Source: Coriaria nepalensis (lineage: Eukaryota; Streptophyta; Magnoliopsida; Cucurbitales; Coriariaceae). Taken from it: DNA of 64,000 nt. The notes below the pieces were generated by a model that did not search any database, was not told the DNA's origin, and worked only from the letters and a program-made list of their open reading frames with translations. The stretch spans positions 14,713,209 to 14,777,208 of the forward strand of contig CP114482.1 of assembly GCA_027186245.1 (NCBI GenBank), given 5' to 3'. Numbering within the stretch: position 1 is the stretch's first letter; every line of letters begins with the position of its first letter. Position numbers and translations under genes: made by a program. Positions 63,643 to 64,000 of the stretch are shown here, piece after piece.

Positions 63643-63786
63643 TCTCTTTGAAAGTCACTAATTCATTTGAATGCAATTAAAATGAATTCTATTTTCGCAC
63701 TTCGAACCCGACTTTCGTACATAACCTGCTAATGATCATTTTAGGGCAAGTAGTCATTTGTTTCATTTGAGATTCATGTCAATGAG
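63643..63786 (+). repeat. Representative B3 monomer (144 bp)
   Basis: Begins TCTCTTTGAAAGTCACTAA. It has an EcoRI site at 63684-63689 and 'cacttcgaacccgactttcg' in the middle, with the box starting at 63710 (gactttcgtacataacctgc). It ends 'gagattcatgtcaatgag'. It is the least AT-rich monomer by eye and holds three CG dinucleotides close together in the centre. Confidence 0.92.
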
Positions 63787-63928
63787 TCTTTTCAACTCAC
63801 TAATTCAATTGAAAGCAATTCGAACGAATTCTATTTTTCTACTTCAAACACTACCCTTGTGAATCACTTGTTAATGATCTTTTTAAGACAAGTATGCATT
63901 TGTTTTATGTTATATTCATGGCAATGAG
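63787..63928 (+). repeat. Representative B1 monomer (142 bp)
   Basis: Begins TCTTTTCAACTCACTAATTC. It has an EcoRI site at 63826-63831 and the body 'cttcaaacactacccttgtg'. The box is degenerate ('ctacccttgtgaatcacttg'), having lost the central CG. It ends 'tatattcatggcaatgag' before B2. Confidence 0.92.
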
Positions 63929-64000
63929 TTTTTTGAAGAAAATAAATTATTTGGAACCCATTGGAACGAATACTATTTTCGCATTTCAATCATGACTTTC

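Larger units (their letters stand above)
1..64000. other. No genes or unique DNA seen
   Basis: Every stretch I read on either strand is assignable to a satellite monomer. I see no tRNA or rRNA sequence, no transposon ends, no telomeric repeat, no CRISPR-like array and no long reading frame; the longest frames are under 100 codons and recur with the repeat. Promoter-like AT stretches occur in each monomer but carry no weight in DNA of this composition. Confidence 0.93.
14258..64000 (+). repeat. Satellite array B, plus orientation
   Basis: About 49.7 kb of family B in one orientation, reaching the window end. The base unit is B1 (142 bp) - B2 (143 bp) - B3 (144 bp) = 429 bp. Landmarks such as 'acttcgaacccgactttcg' recur every 428-429 bp, except where a dimer of about 287 bp breaks the register. 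I saw no orientation change and no inserted unique DNA. Two of three monomers (B1 and B3) hold GAATTC and B2 does not, so EcoRI sites alternate at about 142 and 287 bp. Confidence 0.97.
49360..64000 (+). repeat. Regular 429 bp trimer array with the 'ttggaacgaatac' B2 subtype
   Basis: About 34 trimers without a detected register break. From about 50.5 kb, B1 mostly reads 'ctaattcaattgaaagc' and 'cactacccttgtgaatc', B2 reads 'cccattggaacgaat' with 'tttttgaagaaaat', and B3 reads 'gatcattttagggcaag'. These subtypes are rare or absent to the left. Sequence identity between neighbouring units is visibly higher than in the 14-42 kb part. The window ends inside a B2. Confidence 0.92.

Noticed and set aside
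63700..63730. CENP-B box in B3 or its reverse complement
   Set aside because: The CGGG in 'gtcgggttcgaagtg' is not preceded by TTCG at the required spacing on either strand, and the other monomers lack CGGG. No match to the NTTCGNNNNANNCGGGN pattern was found in the monomers examined.
1..64000. CRISPR array
   Set aside because: Repeats are 136-144 bp and contiguous, with no spacers, and the composition is that of a eukaryotic satellite.
1..64000. Identification with a named plant or animal centromere satellite
   Set aside because: Monomer length near 143 bp and the trimer lengths did not match a family I can recall with certainty. A database search with one B trimer and one A trimer would decide this.

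Overview
The whole 64 kb window is tandem satellite DNA. I find no protein gene, RNA gene, transposon or unique spacer in it. The repeats are AT-rich (47 G+C in 144 bases of a typical B3 monomer, hand count). They are built from monomers of about 136-144 bp arranged as trimeric higher-order repeats (HORs). This points to a eukaryotic chromosome, most likely centromeric or pericentromeric heterochromatin. I do not recognise the satellite family, so I leave open whether the host is a plant or an animal.

Layout. (1) Positions 1-2896: array A, plus orientation, a trimer A1-A2-A3 of 140+136+143 = 419 bp, about 6.9 units. (2) An abrupt join at about 2893-2896 to a related but distinct trimer, B1-B2-B3, in minus orientation, running to about 14251 (about 26.5 units of 428-429 bp). 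(3) A second switch point at about 14251-14258, where family B turns to plus orientation. (4) Positions 14258-64000: family B, plus orientation, to the window end. The plus array is patchy. From 14.3 to 42.2 kb, trimers are interspersed with 287-290 bp dimers that carry a hybrid B3/B1 monomer. From 42.2 to 49.2 kb it is trimers only, apart from one last hybrid at 49209. From 49.4 to 64.0 kb it is a clean 429 bp trimer array with nested multi-unit duplications of 4, 10 and 21 trimers.

The monomers share a design: a T-rich start, an A-rich stretch, an AATTCTATTTT-like block near position 40-55, and a conserved box (gactttcgtgcataacttgc or close to it) near position 60-68. A3 and B1 carry degenerate versions of the box. 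Families A and B are clearly related, but their trimers differ in length and diagnostic bases.

The region has no genes that work together. What can be read is its history: orientation switches, unequal crossover producing hybrid monomers, block duplications of 2 to 21 units, and short conversion-like patches. Many short open frames of 60-95 codons exist on both strands. They recur at the repeat period and change with single-base indels, so I treat them as by-products of the satellite.
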